DNA of 60,000 nucleotides. Origin: Lingula anatina. Taxonomy: Eukaryota > Brachiopoda > Lingulata > Lingulida > Lingulidae. This document shows, piece by piece, positions 56,770-60,000 of this stretch. A program made the translations under genes and the position numbers. The stretch lies in NCBI RefSeq assembly GCF_001039355.2, contig NW_019775385.1, positions 202,087 to 262,086 on the forward strand, written 5' to 3'. The notes beneath the pieces were generated by a model that saw only the letters and a program-made list of their open reading frames with translations, searched no databases and had not been told where the DNA came from. Within the stretch, counting starts at the first letter, position 1, and each line of letters starts with the position of its first letter.

Positions 56770-57994
56770 AAAGTAGCCTTGCGTTCACTTGGGTTCTAGT
56801 AACAAGCTTTTGAATGGTAATTTGCCACTCATTTTGTAGAGCACTGGTGTTTTTGTCCGGTTGTTGCTACATAACTGCAGAAGCAAGCGGTCTTCCCTTC
56901 TGGTGGTGACTTTAAGACGTCCTGGTCGTGGTCTCTGTAAGACTAGAAACTGCTCCCTGGGATACATTCAGCTGTCTGGCAATAGCAGTTTGCTTCTGCC
57001 CATTCTGGCATAATGCAACAATAGTGTGGCAAGTTGCTGCCATTAGTTCACGTACCATAAGGTCAGCTAAGATTCTGCAAAACATCAAACTCTTCTGACT
57101 GGGTATTACCGAAATATGAAGACTTATTCTGCTGAATTGATGCCTTTTATACGAATTCTGTAACCAGCCAAAGAGGACTGCTCAGAGAAACTGCCACATA
57201 TTACCTAATATAACCGCGCTTCAGATAAAGCAGCCTAACGAACAATAACCGACACACCTGGCTATACATATAGCTGACCACAATTGACATATGTGATCAA
57301 CTTTTCTAAAGAAAAAGTTAATTTATTAAAGAAAGGAGGCGGAATCATAGGTATCACAAAAACAACATCAGCACTTTGTTGATGGACACTTTTGTATGCA
57401 ACTGAAGCGCTTGCTATGTTCAGCCACTTTCCTAGCAGTGTGCGTTTTCAAAGTGAAGCTACTCAATCAGGACGAGGATGCATTGCTCTTGGTCTTCATG
57501 AGATTCAAGGTGCAGTGGCAGATTTAGGGGAGTTACAGGGGGGTCCTACGAGGCAAATGGGACAGTTGACTTGCCGTCTCTCTTTAAGCATGAACTTCTC
57601 CCGGTCCCTGCATCACTTGCTGAAATGAATGGTACACTGTGCACCGGAAACAAATTCGTATTAGCAGAAATGTTAACAGAAGACGTAGTCTGCCCTGCTG
57701 AAACTGAACTGAATGACTCTTTGCCTTGCCTAACAATTGATGGGCAAGCAATGGTAGTTTCACTGGGAAAGCCTGACAATGAAGTGACTTTTGGTGGTTT
57801 TGCTGACTCATACGTAAGAGCAGCTCTGAAGGCAGGTTCTAACTATCAGCAGATTGACGTTGTGTTTGACAGATACAGGGAAGAAACAATCAAAGGTGCT
57901 TCTCGGACACGACGCACAAAGTCAGTGCGACCCCTCAGACAAGACATCTGATTTATCACATTCCCTGACCCTGAGAACATAGGTGTGGGCACTT
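56770..57994 (+). repeat. 1225-bp block, copy 2, right of the gap
   Basis: Repeats 54952-56176 exactly. It includes the N-terminal Tc1-like fragment (- strand, 56770-57058) and a second copy of the VFDRYRE frame. This contig then continues through the right inverted repeat into MLH1. Confidence 0.9.
57571..57951 (+). pseudogene. Second copy of the VFDRYRE transposon protein fragment
   Basis: Identical to 55753-56133; see that entry. It probably represents the same physical fragment assembled twice. Confidence 0.5.
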
Positions 57995-58391
57995 TGTGTT
58001 TCATGTTTGCTTGCCTAGTTGCAGAGATACAGAAGTAAAACGGTTTTTCAGTAATGGCGGTCCTAATTTGCATATTTAGGAAAATTGGGTAAACCTAATT
58101 CTAACAGAAATATCTTAATGTTGTTCCTCGACCCTGAAAATATAGGTAAGGACACTTCATTTGTCATATTTGCCTGTCTAGTTACAGAGACATTGCAGAA
58201 AATTGGAAATCTGGCGGCCATTTTGTTTTTTGCAAATTAGACCGTTAAAAACGTAAAATTTCGCTTGGGAACCGGGTAAATCGGATTCAGCATGCCAAAA
58301 TTATGCTAATAAACCTGGTTCCCAACTTTTACCCCAAAATGCCCCTTGCTTCTTATGCAGAGCCCTTTTTCAAAAATCCCACTAGACTATA
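57957..58391 (-). repeat. Right terminal inverted repeat of the transposon
   Basis: The mirror of 53436-53868, ending CACTAGACTATA at 58380-58391. MLH1 exon sequence begins 219 bp beyond. Confidence 0.9.
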
Positions 58392-58609
58392 TTGTTTATT
58401 ACATGTTACAGTATCGGTATAAAAGCACTTGAACTGCTCCTAACATAATTACACCATTGGGGTGGGGGGGAGGCAGTCAGGATTGCTGCAGCTTGAAAAA
58501 AATATGCTTACTTGGTATAGTACTGAGATTCTCATGGTAAGGAGCACAGAATGGAGAAAAAGGCTCCACAGTTGTTATAATAATCATTACAATTAACATT
58601 TCTTTATAG

Positions 58610-59924
58610 GACGGCCATCTCCACACCCTTCCTCTGTTGCTGGACAAATATGTCCCCTCCATGGATGGACTTCCCATGTACATCTTAAGACTGGCCACTG
58701 AGGCAAGTTTGAAGATTCAAGACCATCTCTCTAGGGTTTTAAAGACTGGTTGCACATTTATGACTGATTTCAAATATTTTAGACAGCTCACAAGTATTGA
58801 CGACTGGTTGTAGTTATTTAAGACAGGTTGTAGTTATTTTTAATGTGGTTCAGGCATTTGAAAAAGGGCCCTGTAAAACTCACTGAGCAACAGAGTCTAT
58901 GTTGAATTTGCTGGTGCCTGCTGTTTTAACAAACAAAAGTGGTCTTTTAAATTAAATATTTAACTTATTCAAAAATTGTATTTTATGCTTTTAATTTGTG
59001 TATTTTTGTATTTCATTTGTGTTTCTCTCTGATGAGTTTCTAGAGAGAGAGAGAGAAAGAGAGAGAGATTCCATACAGATTTCTTCTTTGTCCTTATTTT
59101 GCTTTAGGTAAACTGTAATTGTTAAATAAATACAGTAAAACATAGTTTAATTTGTCCTGTCACCATTATTGGAATTGTAGCAATTTTCTTGTTATTTCAG
59201 GTGGAATGGGATACAGAAAAAGAATGCTTTGAAACTTTTGCTAGAGAAACCAGTGAGTTCTATGCTATGAAGAAGGACTCTTTCCAGCTATTAAAGGTAA
59301 GATGCAAAAGTCATTTACTCTCTTTAATCCCTCAAAATAAAACAAAATTCAATAATCACACAGCTTTCACATTTCTACAGTAACTGTTAAAGAAGATAAG
59401 TCATGTAGACATTCTGAGATTTCATAAAAAATATAAGGTATTACAGAGTGCTGTGAAATACTCAGTGAAATAGATTTTGAATGTCCATCTTAATCATTTT
59501 GTAATGCACATTGTATACTCCCATTACCTCACATCTTCCACATCAGTAACTTTGCATTTCACCCTACTGATAACCAGTTGCACAACTATGAAAATAAAAT
59601 TGTTATAAGTATGGCTCATTTAAGCCATTATGGTTATTACACAGTCTCAACAATATTGAGGCTAAAAGAGTCCTCCCATTGCATTTATTAAAAAATCTAT
59701 TACATGTTTCACACACGTCTTTTAGTTTTAAAAGAACAGCATTTATTCATTTTGTTTTCATTTTCCAGGAAGACTCCAGTGAATCCTGGAAGTGGACCAC
59801 AGAACATGTCATCTACCCTGTCATACGAACAAGTTTATACCCACCAAAATTATTTGCAGAAAATGCCTCATTTCTTCAAATCGCGAACCTTCCAGACCTT
59901 TATAAAGTGTTTGAGAGATGTTGA
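58610..59924 (+). CDS. MLH1: DNA mismatch repair protein MLH1, last three exons
   Basis: MLH1 pairs with PMS2 as MutLalpha, the nicking endonuclease complex of mismatch repair. Exons 58610-58702, 59201-59296 and 59769-59924 encode 114 residues plus stop. They start [20 protein letters not shown] and continue [32 protein letters not shown] and the hallmark ending [14 protein letters not shown]. The conserved FERC C-terminus contributes to the PMS2 endonuclease site. The first exon here is 93 bp, the size and phase I recall for human exon 17. Its donor is GC (GAG|GCAAGT), a good match to the GC-AG class. All upstream exons (about 16 in human) are missing: the transposon's right repeat ends 219 bp before. 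The gene has lost its 5' part, or the contig is misjoined. The 3' UTR runs to the window end. Confidence 0.95.
59042..59068. repeat. GA microsatellite
   Basis: AGAGAG repeats with one AAAG interruption in the MLH1 intron between 58702 and 59201. Confidence 0.95.
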
Positions 59925-60000
59925 TACTCTGTTACTTGAATGTGTTGTCTTTTTCTTGGGGATTTACACGATTGTTTCATCTATGCAGAGTTATACTGTA

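Larger units (their letters stand above)
53436..58391. mobile_element. Long-TIR DNA transposon (family not identified), interrupted by gap
   Basis: The ends are long inverted repeats: 53436-53868 and 57957-58391, about 430 bp each and roughly 90% similar by eye. They begin TATAGTCTAGTG and end CACTAGACTATA; TA at each end may be the target duplication. Each inverted repeat contains two related subrepeats of about 165 bp (the phrase GACA(A/C)ATGAAGTG(T/C)CC recurs). Inside lie a broken Tc1-like transposase on the - strand and fragments of a second open frame on the + strand. The span includes 593 N and a false-looking duplication; without these the element would be about 3.1 kb. Confidence 0.8.

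Noticed and set aside
56138-56799. Three long open frames across 56138-56799
   Set aside because: They consist almost entirely of N and carry no coding information.
51826-59924. A real HINT3-MLH1 fusion gene
   Set aside because: HINT3 exon 3 ends in phase 2 and the first MLH1 exon starts in phase 0, so splicing them would break frame; the transposon and gap between them point to assembly trouble.

Overview
This window is nuclear DNA from an intron-rich bilaterian animal. Seven genes can be read exon by exon, with GT-AG junctions, AATAAA signals and proteins very close to their vertebrate orthologues. The AT-rich base composition, short introns and many small decayed repeats suggest a marine invertebrate (mollusc-like or another lophotrochozoan, or an invertebrate deuterostome). 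The species cannot be fixed from sequence alone. I found no prokaryotic features, rRNA, tRNA or CRISPR.

Layout, left to right. (1) 1-4790, + strand: the C-terminal half of DDB1, 13 exons, including one U12-type AT-AC intron. (2) 6496-16044, - strand: a complete importin-7/8 gene, 27 exons and 1028 codons, convergent with DDB1. Three of its introns carry copies of one element. (3) 16689-17661, + strand: a small R-SNARE (VAMP family), head-to-head with the importin across about 640 bp. (4) 19554-22094, + strand: the acyl-CoA thioesterase ACOT13/THEM2, 3 exons; its first intron holds a perfect oestrogen-response-element palindrome and a nested hairpin. (5) 24140-49960, - strand: complete peroxidasin, 20 exons and 1467 codons (signal peptide, LRRs, four Ig domains, haem peroxidase, coiled coil, VWC). 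Its 10.6 kb first intron is otherwise empty. (6) 51826-53258, + strand: the first three exons of HINT3. (7) 53436-58391: a transposon with about 430 bp inverted repeats and a decayed Tc1-like insertion, interrupted by a 593-base N gap. (8) 58610-59924, + strand: the last three exons of MLH1.

The genes are not functionally linked. They are housekeeping genes for ubiquitin ligase/DNA repair (DDB1), mismatch repair (MLH1), nuclear import, membrane fusion, lipid metabolism, nucleotide hydrolysis and basement-membrane crosslinking. No new multi-gene system is evident.

The main points of interest are: the AT-AC intron; an in-frame signal peptide inside a peroxidasin intron, which could give a secreted peroxidase without LRR/Ig domains; repeated intronic elements in the importin gene that may be snoRNA-like or mobile; the consensus ERE; and two assembly artefacts. 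In the first, identical 1225 bp blocks flank the N gap and separate a HINT3 that has lost its 3' end from an MLH1 that has lost its 5' end. In the second, a 174/180 bp duplication flanks a single N.
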